From Actinosynnema pretiosum (GTDB lineage Bacteria > Actinomycetota > Actinomycetes > Mycobacteriales > Pseudonocardiaceae): a stretch of 64,000 nucleotides of DNA. The position numbers and the translations under genes are program-made. Positions 51,800 to 60,812 of this stretch are shown piece by piece (within the stretch, counting starts at the first letter, position 1; each line of letters opens with the position of its first letter). The notes below the pieces were generated by a model. That model was not told the DNA's origin. It saw only the letters and a program-made list of their open reading frames with translations, and searched no databases. The stretch lies in contig NZ_JAMTCF010000008.1 of NCBI RefSeq assembly GCF_024171695.1, forward strand, positions 242,338 through 306,337. Reading direction: 5' to 3'.

Positions 51800-53325
51800 G
51801 CCCCGCCCCTCCGCAGCACGCCCACGACCTCACCCCGGAGCGGGTACACGACCGCCAGGTAGGCCAGCGACGACAGCGCGCCGCCGACCAGCAACCGCAG
51901 CAGCGGCTCGTCCACCGCCCACTGCACCCCGATCGCCACCGCGCCCATCACCACGCCGCCCAGCACCGGCCGGGCCACCGCCGCGCCCAGCATCCCCGGC
52001 CGCAGCCCGTACGGCCTGAACGCCACCAGGTACGCGGGCACGATGAACAGCAGCACCACCACGCTCTGCGCCGCCGCGACCCCCCGGATCCCGTCCAGGT
52101 GCGCGCCCAGCGCGAGCAGCGGCACCAGCGCCGCCAACCACAGCACGTGGATGTACAGGATCGCCTTCGACCGCCCGGCGCTCGCCAGGTAGTCGTAGCC
52201 CAGCTCCAGCGCCACCCGCAGCGCCCCCAGCAGCACGAGCAGCGCCAGCGGCGCCGCCGACGGCGCCCACCGCTCCCCGTACACCACCCGCACGATCGGG
52301 TCGCTCAGCGAGCCGAGCAGCACGCACGCGGGCACGGTCACCAGCGCCAGCAGCCGCAGCGCCCGCGCGAACGTCGCCGCGAACCGCTCCTGATCGCTCC
52401 TGACCTGCGAGAACGCTGCCAGTGACACGCTGCGCACCGGCTGCGAGAACGCGCCGACCGGCCAGTTCGCCAGGTTGAACGCCATCATGTAGAAGCCGAG
52501 CGCGGTGGTCCCCAGCAGGTGCCCGACCATGATGTAGTCGACGTTCAGCACCCCGAACACCAGCAGGCTCGCCCCGGCCAGCGGCAACCCGAACGACAGC
52601 GCCTCGCGCGCCTTCACCGGGTCGAACCCCGGCCGGTACCGCTGCTTGGTGAACGCGAACATCACCACGGCGGCGGTCAGGTTCGTCGCGATCCGCGACC
52701 ACGCCAGGCTCCACGCGCCGAACCCCATCAGCGCCATGACGACCACCACGGTGGTGCCGACGACGAACGCCGAGGTGTCGGCCGCGAACTTGTGGTCCTG
52801 CCGGAACTCGCGCTGGAGCAGCGCGCCCGGAACCGCCGACGCCCCCGCGATGACCAGCGCGAACGACATCAGCCGGATCACCCCGGTCGCCTCGGGCGTG
52901 TCCATCGCCTCGGCGAAGTACGGCGCCCCGACCACGCAGATCCCGAACAGCAGGCACCCGGACAGGATCGACAGCGTCGTCACCGTCGGCGCCAGGTCCT
53001 CCACCGGGTCGTCGGTGCGCACCAGCGCCACGCTGACGCCCATCTCGCTGACGCTCAGCACGATGTTGAGCACCACGAGCGCCACCGCGAACACGCCGAA
53101 CTGCTCGGGCGCGATCAACCGCGCCAGCAGCACCCCGATCCCGACCTGGCTGACCCGCTGGAGCAGGCTGTTGATCGCGCTCCACCGGATCGCCGACCCG
53201 ACCCGACCGCCCAGGCCGGAGCCGGTGGCGGGATCGGCGGCCCCTGCCCCGGAGGCGGGATCGAGGGCCCCTGCCCCTGTCTCGCTCCCCGCTCCTGACC
53301 CTGCCCCGCCGCCCGGTCCGGTCAC
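51796..53325 (-). CDS. Wzx-type polysaccharide flippase (MOP superfamily)
   Basis: 509 residues with about 12-14 membrane helices. After a 38-residue Gly/Ala-rich N-terminus (GAGALDPASGAGAADPATGSG) come the Wzx features: SAIRWSAINSLLQRVSQVGIGVLLARLIAPEQFGVFAV, here cited in part as ARLIAPEQFGVFAV, and VPGALLQREFRQDHK. It moves lipid-linked repeat units to the outer face. GTG overlaps the GT2 stop and its stop overlaps the next GTG, so it is strictly coupled with two glycosyltransferases. Confidence 0.9.
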   Translation of the reverse strand: MTGPGGGAGSGAGSETGAGALDPASGAGAADPATGSGLGGRVGSAIRWSAINSLLQRVSQVGIGVLLARLIAPEQFGVFAVALVVLNIVLSVSEMGVSVALVRTDDPVEDLAPTVTTLSILSGCLLFGICVVGAPYFAEAMDTPEATGVIRLMSFALVIAGASAVPGALLQREFRQDHKFAADTSAFVVGTTVVVVMALMGFGAWSLAWSRIATNLTAAVVMFAFTKQRYRPGFDPVKAREALSFGLPLAGASLLVFGVLNVDYIMVGHLLGTTALGFYMMAFNLANWPVGAFSQPVRSVSLAAFSQVRSDQERFAATFARALRLLALVTVPACVLLGSLSDPIVRVVYGERWAPSAAPLALLVLLGALRVALELGYDYLASAGRSKAILYIHVLWLAALVPLLALGAHLDGIRGVAAAQSVVVLLFIVPAYLVAFRPYGLRPGMLGAAVARPVLGGVVMGAVAIGVQWAVDEPLLRLLVGGALSSLAYLAVVYPLRGEVVGVLRRGGA

Positions 53326-54380
53326 TGCCCGCGCCACTTCCACACTTGCTTGCCCACCCAGCCCATCCCGCGCTTGGCCAGGTGCGAGCCCACGAACAGC
53401 TGGGTCCGGCTGCACACCTTCGGCCCGAGCGCCTTCCGCCTGCCCAGCGCCCGGAACTCGGGCAGGTTCCGCGCCCCGCCGTAGACCTCCTCCGCGAACT
53501 CGGCCAGCTCGTCCGCCGGGATCTCGGCCAGCTTGTCCCGGTCGTAGGCGCGCACGGCCCGCCACAGGGCGTCCTTCGCGATCGACCGCTTCGCGAGCGC
53601 CCGCAGCATCCCCGCGCCGGGCAGGTCCGGGTGCTCGGAGAAGAACCGGTCGAACACCGCCTGCCGCTGCTCCAGGTCCGCGAACACCGAGGAGAACTGG
53701 GTGCGGAACATGCTCTGCTGGTGCACCCGGTAGTACGCGGCGGGCGCGCCCCGCACGTACCCGATGTCCGACACCGCCGCGATGCGCATCCACATCTCCA
53801 GGTCCCCCGCGTGCGGGAGGTCGGGGCGGTAGCCGCCGACGGCCTGCTGGACCGAGGTGCGCACGACCGCCTCAGGAGAGGACAGCACGTTCTGACCGGT
53901 GCGGCAACGGCGCTCGATCCAGTCCACACCGGACCACACGGTGGTCCCGGCGGGCGCGGCCACGATCGAGGGAAGGTCGTCGTGGTCCTGGTAGTAGACG
54001 ACCCGGCCGTAGACCATGCCGACCCTCGGGTTGTCCCGGAACACCTCCGCCGCGCGGGCCAGCGAACCGGGCGCGAGCAGGTCGTCCGCCGACAGCAGCA
54101 CCGTGTAGTCGGCCTTGGCCCACTCCAGCAGGCCCTCGTTGTAGGTGGCGATGTGCCCCTTGTTGACCTCGTGCCGACGGCCCTCCACGCGGGGGTCCTC
54201 GGCCACCAGCTCGGCCATGACCTGCGGGGTCTCGTCGCTTGAGGTGTCGTCGATGATCAGCACCCGCACGTCCACGCCCGGCTGGTCGAGCGCGCTGCGC
54301 ACGCAAGCGCGCAGGAACCTGGCGTAGTTGTAGCAGGGTATGACGACATCGACCGTGGGACGTGCCGGGTCTCGAGTCAC
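53322..54380 (-). CDS. Family 2 glycosyltransferase
   Basis: 352 residues. GT-A fold: VDVVIPCYNYARFLRACVRS, LIIDDTSSDETPQVM, NKGHIATYNEGLLEWAKADY, the DxD-type LLSADDLLAPGSL, and GDLEMWMRIAAVSDIGYV. It adds a sugar to the growing repeat unit on the cytoplasmic face. GTG 54380 lies only 8 bases after a candidate CGATGA -10 element, so its message may be leaderless. First gene of the 54380-50588 operon. Confidence 0.92.
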   Translation of the reverse strand: MTRDPARPTVDVVIPCYNYARFLRACVRSALDQPGVDVRVLIIDDTSSDETPQVMAELVAEDPRVEGRRHEVNKGHIATYNEGLLEWAKADYTVLLSADDLLAPGSLARAAEVFRDNPRVGMVYGRVVYYQDHDDLPSIVAAPAGTTVWSGVDWIERRCRTGQNVLSSPEAVVRTSVQQAVGGYRPDLPHAGDLEMWMRIAAVSDIGYVRGAPAAYYRVHQQSMFRTQFSSVFADLEQRQAVFDRFFSEHPDLPGAGMLRALAKRSIAKDALWRAVRAYDRDKLAEIPADELAEFAEEVYGGARNLPEFRALGRRKALGPKVCSRTQLFVGSHLAKRGMGWVGKQVWKWRGQ

Positions 54381-54387
54381 GCCCTAC

Positions 54388-54437
54388 TCATCGCCCGCGC
54401 CCCCGGTTCGTTAACGCGGGCCCCTCCCGGCCGATGT
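54388..54437. promoter_or_regulatory. Symmetric divergent promoter pair sharing one GTTAAC
   Basis: The palindrome GTTAAC (54410-54415) is followed at exactly 16 bases by CGATGT on the plus strand (54432-54437) and at exactly 16 bases by CGATGA on the minus strand (54393-54388). It serves the divergent genes at 54464 and 54380. Confidence 0.5.
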
Positions 54438-54463
54438 AGGGGGTGGTTACCGGAAGGGGTTCG

Positions 54464-55312
54464 ATGGACCACGTGATCTTGACGCGCTTCAACCTGCCCT
54501 CGCCCGGCGCGGAGAGCGTCGTGCGGGCGCGCGAGGGCTGGCTCACCGAGCGCATCGGGCTGTTCGAGCGCTACTGCCTGCCCTCGGTGCGGGCGCAGAC
54601 CTCGCGGAACTTCACCTGGTTGATCTACTTCGACCCGGAGAGCCCGACCTGGCTCAAGGACCGCGTCGCCACCCACGGCGACACCTACACGCCGGTGTTC
54701 CGCGAGTCCGTGAGCAGGGATGATCTGGTGTCCGACATCACCGCCCTGTTCCCGGAGCGCGGCGACGAGCTCATCACCACCAACCTGGACAACGACGACG
54801 GCCTCGCCGCGAACTTCGTCGCCCGCCTCCAGGCCGAGGTCCCGCGCGCCCCGCGCACGGCTTACTACCTGGCGAACGGCCTGGTCAAGAGCCCGGACGG
54901 GCTGTACCTGCACCACGACCGCGACAATGCGTTCGCCTCCATCCGCGAGCCGTGGGACGCCCCGATCACCTGCTGGGCGGACTGGCACAACCGCCTCCAC
55001 CGGCACGCCGCCGTCGCCTCCCTCGGGGGCGCTCCTGGCTGGTTGCAGGTGGTGCACGGGGGTAACGTCAGCAACCGGACCAGGGGTCGCCTGACCGCGC
55101 CATCCCCCTACCGTCCGCTGTTCGGCGAAGCCCTCAACGACGTCCCGGAACCCGCACAAAGCGTGCTTGCCCGTGACCGGTTCGTGGGACACCCCTTGCG
55201 GGTGGCACGGGACAGCGCGAGATTCGTCGCCAAGACCGCGGCGATGCGCCTGCTCGGCGCCGACGGCTTCGAGAAGGCCAAGAAGGCCATCGCCTCCCGC
55301 GGCCGAGCGTGA
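54464..55312 (+). CDS. Putative rhamnosyltransferase (PF11316-like)
   Basis: 282 residues. MDHVILTRFNLPS, GWLTERIGLFERYCLPSVRAQ, NFTWLIYFDPESPTWLKDR and TTNLDNDDGLAANF (a DxD-like acidic motif) match the putative rhamnosyl transferase family. It probably adds a sugar in the same exopolysaccharide as the divergent operon. ATG 54464 has GGAAGGGG at 4 bases. The lipoprotein gene follows 41 bases later. Confidence 0.85.
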   Translation: MDHVILTRFNLPSPGAESVVRAREGWLTERIGLFERYCLPSVRAQTSRNFTWLIYFDPESPTWLKDRVATHGDTYTPVFRESVSRDDLVSDITALFPERGDELITTNLDNDDGLAANFVARLQAEVPRAPRTAYYLANGLVKSPDGLYLHHDRDNAFASIREPWDAPITCWADWHNRLHRHAAVASLGGAPGWLQVVHGGNVSNRTRGRLTAPSPYRPLFGEALNDVPEPAQSVLARDRFVGHPLRVARDSARFVAKTAAMRLLGADGFEKAKKAIASRGRA

Positions 55313-55353
55313 CCGGCTGACGGGCCACCCCGGAACTGAAGGAGCGCACGACT

Positions 55354-56613
55354 GTGGTTCGTGCTCGTTTACTGGCCGCTGCCGCCGCCGTCCTGGCGCT
55401 CGCGGGCTGCACGGCGACCGCCGAGACCGTCCCCGGCCTCGACGACCGACGCCTGCCCGGCCCCACCCTGGACTACTACAAGCAGTGGTCCAACGGCCCC
55501 AACCCGACCGGTGACCCGTCGATCTTCCCCATCTCGGTGTGGATGCAGGACCCGTCCGGCATCGAGGACGGCGTCAAGCTCGGCGCCGCGTACCCGCAGG
55601 TCGGCGTCGACTTCACCATCGGCCTGTGGGACGACGAGTGGTGGTACCTGCGCCGAGAGGGCCTGCTGGCCACCAACTGGCGCGCCTTCGTCGACCCGCA
55701 GCGCGCCGACGTCGTCCTCGGCGACACCGCGCACGCCCGCAACTACGTCGGGTACCTGGTCGCCGACGAGCCCGACATGAACAAGGCCTACGGCGACGAG
55801 TTCCACCCCGACATGCAGCCCTCGGCCATCCTCGAGGAGGCGAACGAGATCCGGGCGAAGGACCCGTCCCGCCCGACCTACCTCAACTTCAGCCCGTGGA
55901 TGGGCACCCCCGGCGGCGGCGTCGGCTACGGCTACATCGAGAAGTCGTACGAGGAGGACATGCGGACCTACTGCTCCGCCGCCGACCTAGTCTCGGCCGA
56001 CTTCTACGGCTGGACCCACCCCGACCGCGACCACCGGGTCGGCGCCTACACGTACGGCGAGGTCATCGACACCATGCGCAAGTGGTGCGGCCCCGACAAG
56101 CCGATCTACGGCTTCGTGGAGACCGGCCACCCGCACGACAAGGGCGAGACCATCACGCCCGACCAGCTGGAATCGGCCGTCTGGAACACCATCCTGCACG
56201 GCGCGACCGGCATCAACTACTTCGCGCACAGCTTCCACACCGACGGCACCGGCGAGTACGCCAGCCTCCTGACCAGGGACGACGTCCGCGAACGCGTCAA
56301 GTCGGTCAACGAGCGCCTGAAGTCCCTGGCCCCCGTGCTGAACTCGCCAAGCCTGGCCGGCGTCTCCGCGAAGAGCGACAACGGCATCCCGGTCTCCACC
56401 CTGCACAAGGTGTCCGGCGGCAAGCACTGGGTCATCGCCCAGACCGACGGCAACGCCGAGAACCCCAAGAGCAAGGCCGCCGAGGTCGAACTCTCCGTCC
56501 CCCTGACGTCCGGCACCGCCACCGTCGAGGGCGAGAACCGCACCGTGGAGATCAAGAACGGCAAACTGGTAGACGACTTCGCCCCCTACGGCGTCCACAT
56601 CTACCGCTTCTAA
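55354..56613 (+). CDS. Lipoprotein with TIM-barrel glycosidase-like domain
   Basis: 419 residues from GTG 55354 (AAGGAG upstream). A lipobox (AVLALAGC, Cys18) indicates lipid anchoring outside the membrane. The domain has barrel-type strands: PISVWMQDPSGIEDGVKLGA, VGVDFTIGLWDDEW, YVGYLVADEPDMN, LVSADFYGWTHPD, IYGFVETGHPHD and GINYFAHSF. Glu in ADEPDM and in FVETGH stand where acid/base and nucleophile lie in GH-A clan enzymes. This is an inference from pattern; the family is not recognised. It may trim or bind the surface glycan. Confidence 0.72.
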   Translation: MVRARLLAAAAAVLALAGCTATAETVPGLDDRRLPGPTLDYYKQWSNGPNPTGDPSIFPISVWMQDPSGIEDGVKLGAAYPQVGVDFTIGLWDDEWWYLRREGLLATNWRAFVDPQRADVVLGDTAHARNYVGYLVADEPDMNKAYGDEFHPDMQPSAILEEANEIRAKDPSRPTYLNFSPWMGTPGGGVGYGYIEKSYEEDMRTYCSAADLVSADFYGWTHPDRDHRVGAYTYGEVIDTMRKWCGPDKPIYGFVETGHPHDKGETITPDQLESAVWNTILHGATGINYFAHSFHTDGTGEYASLLTRDDVRERVKSVNERLKSLAPVLNSPSLAGVSAKSDNGIPVSTLHKVSGGKHWVIAQTDGNAENPKSKAAEVELSVPLTSGTATVEGENRTVEIKNGKLVDDFAPYGVHIYRF

Positions 56614-56684
56614 CCCCACTCCCCACCGCTCCGCTCCCCACTCCCACCGCTCCCTACCACCCCACTTCCCACTTCCCACCGCAC

Positions 56685-56713
56685 CGGCCCGGTCACCTCA
56701 GGTGACCGGGCCG
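56685..56713. terminator. Terminator after the lipoprotein gene
   Basis: A perfect 13-bp stem (CGGCCCGGTCACC / GGTGACCGGGCCG) with a 3-base TCA loop. Confidence 0.85.
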
Positions 56714-56930
56714 ACTGCTGTCCGCCCCCGCCCCTCCCAACCGTCCTTTGTGGATCTTAATCGCTCACCCGTGACGATCCCCACTCGAACGGGGTCCGAC
56801 GAAGATCCTTCTGTGCCTGGAAGTCCTCCCCCGACACGGGTCGGTCACGCTCTGTCCTCTCCGGACTGAAACACGTTCGGGTGAGCCTGCGATGGGTCGT
56901 TGCGGGACCCGTCAACAGGAAGGCCGGAGA

Positions 56931-58283
56931 GTGCTGAAGCAGTTCCACAAGGCGACCGCGGTGTGCGGCGCAGCTGCCGTGGGAGCGACCCTCCTGCTGG
57001 CCCCCGGCGCCGCGCTCGCCGCGCCCGCCCAGAAGACCGCCGCCGCGCCCGCGTCGCGCGTGCTCGGCTACGTCGCCAACAACGGCGGCGGCGTGTCCGT
57101 CCTGGACACCGCGACCGACCAGGTGACCAGCACCGTCAACGGCGGCGACGGCGCGAACTCGCCGTACGGCGTCGAGGTCGCCTTCGACGGCGCGCGCGGC
57201 TACGTCACCAACGTCCGCGACAACACCCTGACCGTCTTCAACACCGTCACGAACGCCGTCGAGGCGAACGTCCCGGTGGGCGACGGCCCGGCGGGCGTCG
57301 TGGTCTCGCCGACCGGCGCCCAGGTCTACGTGAGCAACTACCGCTCCGGCACCGTCTCGGTGGTCGACACCGCCACCCTGACCACCACGGACACCATCGC
57401 CGTCGGCCCGAACGCGGACGGCGTCACCCTCAGCCCGGACGGCGCGCGCCTGTTCGTCGCCCACGACGTCCCCGGCCAGGGCACCGTCTCGGTCGTCGAC
57501 ACCACCACGAACCTCCAGCTCCTGGACATCCCGACCGGCGCCACCCCGACCGACGTCGCGGTCACCCCGGACGGCTCCAAGCTGCTCGTGGTCAACAAGA
57601 TGTCGACCAACGTCGTCGTCGTCAACCTGACCGGCCTGCTCACCAACAGCAAGGTCGTCGCCACCATCCCGGTCGGCTGGGTGCCCCACGGCATCGCCGT
57701 CGCGGCCGACGGCAAGCGCGCCTTCGTGACCAACAGCGAGTCCGACTCGGTCACCGTCCTCGACCTGGACAAGCTGGCCCCGGTCACCGACATCGCGGTG
57801 GGCGACCGCCCGATCGGCGTCGCCCTGACCCCGGACGGCCGCAAGGCGTACGTCACGAACTTCAACAGCAACTCCGTCTCGGTCCTGGACACCCAAACCC
57901 TGTCCGTCACCGCCACCGTCCCGGTGGGCACCAACCCGGTGGGCGTGGCCGTCCACACCATCGCCGACGCCGCGACCACCCTGACGGCAGGCAAGGCGAC
58001 CGTGAAGTTCCGCCTGTTCGGCACCACCATCAACAACCTGACCGCGACTCTCGTCGAGACCAACTCCGGCAAGCCGGTGGCGGGCAAGGAAATCACCTTC
58101 ACCACCCTGAAGGGCACCAAGCTCTGCACCGCGAAGACGAACGCGGCAGGCGTGGCGAAGTGCGACGCGAAGGTCCTGATCATCGTCGGCCTGTCCGCAA
58201 TCCTGGGCGGCTACACCGCGTCCTACGCAGGCGACACCGCCCACGGCAAGTCCGTCGCACGCGGCTGGAACTACCTGGGCTGA
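56931..58283 (+). CDS. Secreted YVTN-family beta-propeller with C-terminal Ig-like domain
   Basis: 450 residues from GTG 56931, which has GGAAGG at 8 bases. Signal peptide (AVGATLLLAPGAALA, then APAQK). Residues about 50-350 are seven repeats of the YVTN type (GYVTNVRDNTLTVFNTVTN, VYVSNYRSGTVSVVDTAT, AFVTNSESDSVTVLDLDK, AYVTNFNSNSVSVLDTQT). The last 100 residues form an invasin/Big_1-like Ig domain (GKPVAGKEITFTTLKGTKLC with a Cys pair). It is probably an extracellular binding protein of unknown ligand. A strong terminator follows. Confidence 0.85.
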   Translation: MLKQFHKATAVCGAAAVGATLLLAPGAALAAPAQKTAAAPASRVLGYVANNGGGVSVLDTATDQVTSTVNGGDGANSPYGVEVAFDGARGYVTNVRDNTLTVFNTVTNAVEANVPVGDGPAGVVVSPTGAQVYVSNYRSGTVSVVDTATLTTTDTIAVGPNADGVTLSPDGARLFVAHDVPGQGTVSVVDTTTNLQLLDIPTGATPTDVAVTPDGSKLLVVNKMSTNVVVVNLTGLLTNSKVVATIPVGWVPHGIAVAADGKRAFVTNSESDSVTVLDLDKLAPVTDIAVGDRPIGVALTPDGRKAYVTNFNSNSVSVLDTQTLSVTATVPVGTNPVGVAVHTIADAATTLTAGKATVKFRLFGTTINNLTATLVETNSGKPVAGKEITFTTLKGTKLCTAKTNAAGVAKCDAKVLIIVGLSAILGGYTASYAGDTAHGKSVARGWNYLG

Positions 58284-58310
58284 CCAGCACCACCCGCACC
58301 ACCCACACCA

Positions 58311-58345
58311 CCGCGCCCCACCTCCACACCGGAGGTGGGGCGCGG
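58311..58345. terminator. Terminator after the YVTN propeller gene
   Basis: A perfect 15-bp stem (CCGCGCCCCACCTCC and complement) with a 5-base loop. The 3' arm and about 20 further bases are repeated imperfectly at 58368-58410. Confidence 0.88.
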
Positions 58346-58456
58346 TCGTACGCGAACACCACCCCACACCGGAGGTGGGACGCGGTGGCACGCGAACCCC
58401 ACCCCGCACGCACCGGCAAGCTCACCGCACTCCCAGCCCACAGCCCAGACCGCTTC

Positions 58457-58746
58457 GCGGGCTGCGGGGCGAGCGAAGCGAGCCCACGCAGCCCCACTCC
58501 CGCGTCCCTCTTCTCCGTGTGGCCTGGCGAAGCCCGAGCGCAGGTGTCAAGATGCCGCCGCACTGTGCGGCAGACCGCCCGAGTCATACGGCGTCTTGAC
58601 GCCTGTGCTTGCCTGAAAGGAGGCCACACGGAGAAGTGGGACCCCACCCACCGCAGTGGTAAACGCAACCACCCCCGAAACGGTCACCGGCCGGCAGAGC
58701 CCGTGTCCCCTCTTTTTTGGAGGTCTGCCCCGCCGGCGAGGCGAGC
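58457..58746 (+). repeat. Dispersed structured element, copy 2
   Basis: Homologous to 44247-44534. Outer helix 58510-58525 with 58621-58636 (16 bp, perfect, CTTCTCCGTGTGGCCT); inner helix 58537-58557 with 58589-58609 (21 bp, three G-U wobbles); the internal loop is identical to copy 1. In the apical region CCGCAC-TGT-GCGG can form another small stem. Relative to copy 1 a T-A pair in the outer helix is G-C, and a C-G and a T-A pair of the inner helix are G-C and G-C. It lies between the propeller terminator and the HTH gene. The 3' strand carries AAAGGAGG, a perfect Shine-Dalgarno sequence without a following start. Confidence 0.8.
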
Positions 58747-58803
58747 CCTTCAGCTCTTGCCCTTCCCCCCCCACCCCACACCCCCTCCGGCAGACTCCAG
58801 AAC

Positions 58804-59658
58804 GTGAAACACCAAGAGTTCGGTGACGCCGTGCGCCAGCTGCGGGAAAGCACACCCCCCTCCGCGCTCGGGCTCCCCGAAGGCCGCAGACGGGTGCGGG
58901 GCCTGCGCCGTGAAGAGCTCGGCGAACTGGCCGGCATGTCCGCCGACTACGTCCGCCGCCTGGAGCAGGGCCGCAGCCACCCATCAGCCGGAATCGTGAA
59001 CGCCCTGGCCCGCGCCCTCCGCGCCAGCCGGGCGGACTACGAACGCCTCTGCGCCCTGGCCGGTTACGCCGCCGTGGACGGCCAGGTTCCCACCGAGATC
59101 GGCTCCGGCGCGACGAGGCTGCTGGAGCGGTTCACCGACACCCCGATGTTCGTCTCCGACGCCGCCATGAACATCATCGCCGTGAACAGCGCCTTCCTCG
59201 CCCTGGGCCACTGGGACCTCACCGGCGACCCCTGGGACTGGAACGTGGCCTGGCGCACCTTCTGCGACCCGTTCAACGGCTTCCGCCAGTCCGCCGCAGA
59301 CGCCACCGATCACGAAACCGTCCTGGTGGCCCGCCTGCGCACCGCACTCCTGCGCTACCCGGCCGACGCCCAGCTCGCCGCCCTGATCGACGAGATGCGC
59401 AGCCGCAGCGGCCTGTTCGACACCCTCTGGCGCGAACCACGCCCGGTGACCGCCTACGAGAGCAGCGCCGCGTTCGTCAACCCCGACGGCGACGCCGTCA
59501 CGCTCGTCGGCAACCTGCTCGCCATCCCCGGCGACGACCTGGCCGCCCTCATGCTCACCGCCGCCCCCGGCTCTGCCGACGCGGCACGGCTCGCCGAGCT
59601 GGTCGAGAGCGCCGGTCAACCCACCATCACGAAGGTGGGCCAGCGCGGCCCAGGATAA
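58804..59658 (+). CDS. Helix-turn-helix regulator of the MmyB-like type
   Basis: 284 residues from GTG 58804. XRE HTH at about 10-75 (DAVRQLRESTPPSALGLPEG, RVRGLRREELGELAGMSADYVRRLEQG) and a MmyB-like ligand-binding PAS-type domain from about 110 (LLERFTDTPMFVSDAAMNII, LGHWDLTGDPWDWNVAWRTF, RSGLFDTLWREPRPV). These regulators often control a neighbouring oxidoreductase gene, and the next gene downstream in the same direction is a quinone oxidoreductase. Confidence 0.9.
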   Translation: MKHQEFGDAVRQLRESTPPSALGLPEGRRRVRGLRREELGELAGMSADYVRRLEQGRSHPSAGIVNALARALRASRADYERLCALAGYAAVDGQVPTEIGSGATRLLERFTDTPMFVSDAAMNIIAVNSAFLALGHWDLTGDPWDWNVAWRTFCDPFNGFRQSAADATDHETVLVARLRTALLRYPADAQLAALIDEMRSRSGLFDTLWREPRPVTAYESSAAFVNPDGDAVTLVGNLLAIPGDDLAALMLTAAPGSADAARLAELVESAGQPTITKVGQRGPG

Positions 59659-59817
59659 CCGCGCCGGACACTGCGAAATTAGTCCTCGTCTTCAGGAACC
59701 ACCGATCCAGCAGCCACCTCAGGGTGGCCGCGGGTCAGCGGGACCGGAGGCCTTCACGAGCTGGACACCGGTCCAGCCCACGAAGCCGTTGACGTCACTA
59801 ACGAAGCAGGTCCCACC

Positions 59818-60759
59818 ATGAAGGCAGTGCGCTTCCACCAGTTCGGCGGTCCCGAGGTCCTCGTCCACGAGGACGTCGAGCAGCCCACCCCCGGCCCTGG
59901 ACAGGTCCGGATCCGCGTGGCCGCGACCTCGTTCAACGGCGTCGACGGCAACATCCGCGCCGGGTTCATGCAGGGCCCCATCCCGGTTGAGCTGCCCCAC
60001 ACCCCCGGCATCGACGTCGCGGGCACCGTCGACGCGCTCGGTGACGGCGTGACCGACCTGGCGGTCGGCGACGAGGTCATCGGCTTCCTCCCGATGACCG
60101 CCCCCGGCGCCGCAGCCGAGCACGTGATCGCCCCGGCAGAAGCCCTCACCGGCGCCCCCAAGGGCATCCCGCTCGCCGACGCGGCGGCGCTCCCGCTGGT
60201 GGGCCTGACCGCCTGGCAGGCGCTGTTCGACCACGGCGGCCTGACCGCAGGCCAGCGGGTCCTCGTCAACGGCGCGGGCGGGGCGGTCGGCGGCTACGCC
60301 GTGCAGCTGGCCAAGGAGCTGCGCGCCCACGTGATCGCCACCGCAGGCCCCGGCAGCGCCGCGCGCGTCGAAGCCGCAGGCGCCGACCAGGTGATCGACC
60401 ACACCACCACCGACGTGCCCTCGGCGGTGACCGACCCGGTGGATCTCGTGCTCAACCTCGCCCCGGTCACCCCGGAGCAGCTGGCCGCGCTGGTCCCGCT
60501 GATCCGCGACGGCGGCGTCCTGGTGAACACCACCGTCTGGATGCCCGCCCCCTCCGACGAGGCCAGGGGAGTGCGCGGCATCGACCTCTTCGTCCGCAGC
60601 GACGCCGACCAGCTCGCCGACCTGGCAGCCCGCGTCAGCACCGGCGAGCTGCACGTCGAGGTGGCCCAGCGGGTGAAGCTGGCCGACCTGCCCGCACTCC
60701 ACGCCCAAGCAGCCAAGGGCAGCCTGCCCGGCAAGACCATCGTCCTCGTCACCGCCTGA
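59818..60759 (+). CDS. NADP-dependent quinone oxidoreductase-like (MDR) protein
   Basis: 313 residues. MKAVRFHQFGGPEVLVHEDV at the start, the cofactor motif NGAGGAVGGYAVQLAKEL (residues 151-168) and the family LADAAALPLVGLTAWQALF. No zinc ligands are visible, as in the zeta-crystallin/quinone oxidoreductase branch. It reduces quinones or enones with NADPH. It follows the HTH regulator gene by 159 bases and precedes the cupin gene by 53. Confidence 0.92.
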   Translation: MKAVRFHQFGGPEVLVHEDVEQPTPGPGQVRIRVAATSFNGVDGNIRAGFMQGPIPVELPHTPGIDVAGTVDALGDGVTDLAVGDEVIGFLPMTAPGAAAEHVIAPAEALTGAPKGIPLADAAALPLVGLTAWQALFDHGGLTAGQRVLVNGAGGAVGGYAVQLAKELRAHVIATAGPGSAARVEAAGADQVIDHTTTDVPSAVTDPVDLVLNLAPVTPEQLAALVPLIRDGGVLVNTTVWMPAPSDEARGVRGIDLFVRSDADQLADLAARVSTGELHVEVAQRVKLADLPALHAQAAKGSLPGKTIVLVTA

Positions 60760-60812
60760 CCTTCACCCCCACCCCCGTCCTCCCCCTTCCCCCCTCACCA
60801 GGAGAACCCGCT

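Noticed and set aside
44247..58746. Composite transposon bounded by the two element copies
   Set aside because: The copies are direct, not terminal, and the 14 kb between them hold polysaccharide, SDR and glycosidase genes with no transposase; no target duplication seen.
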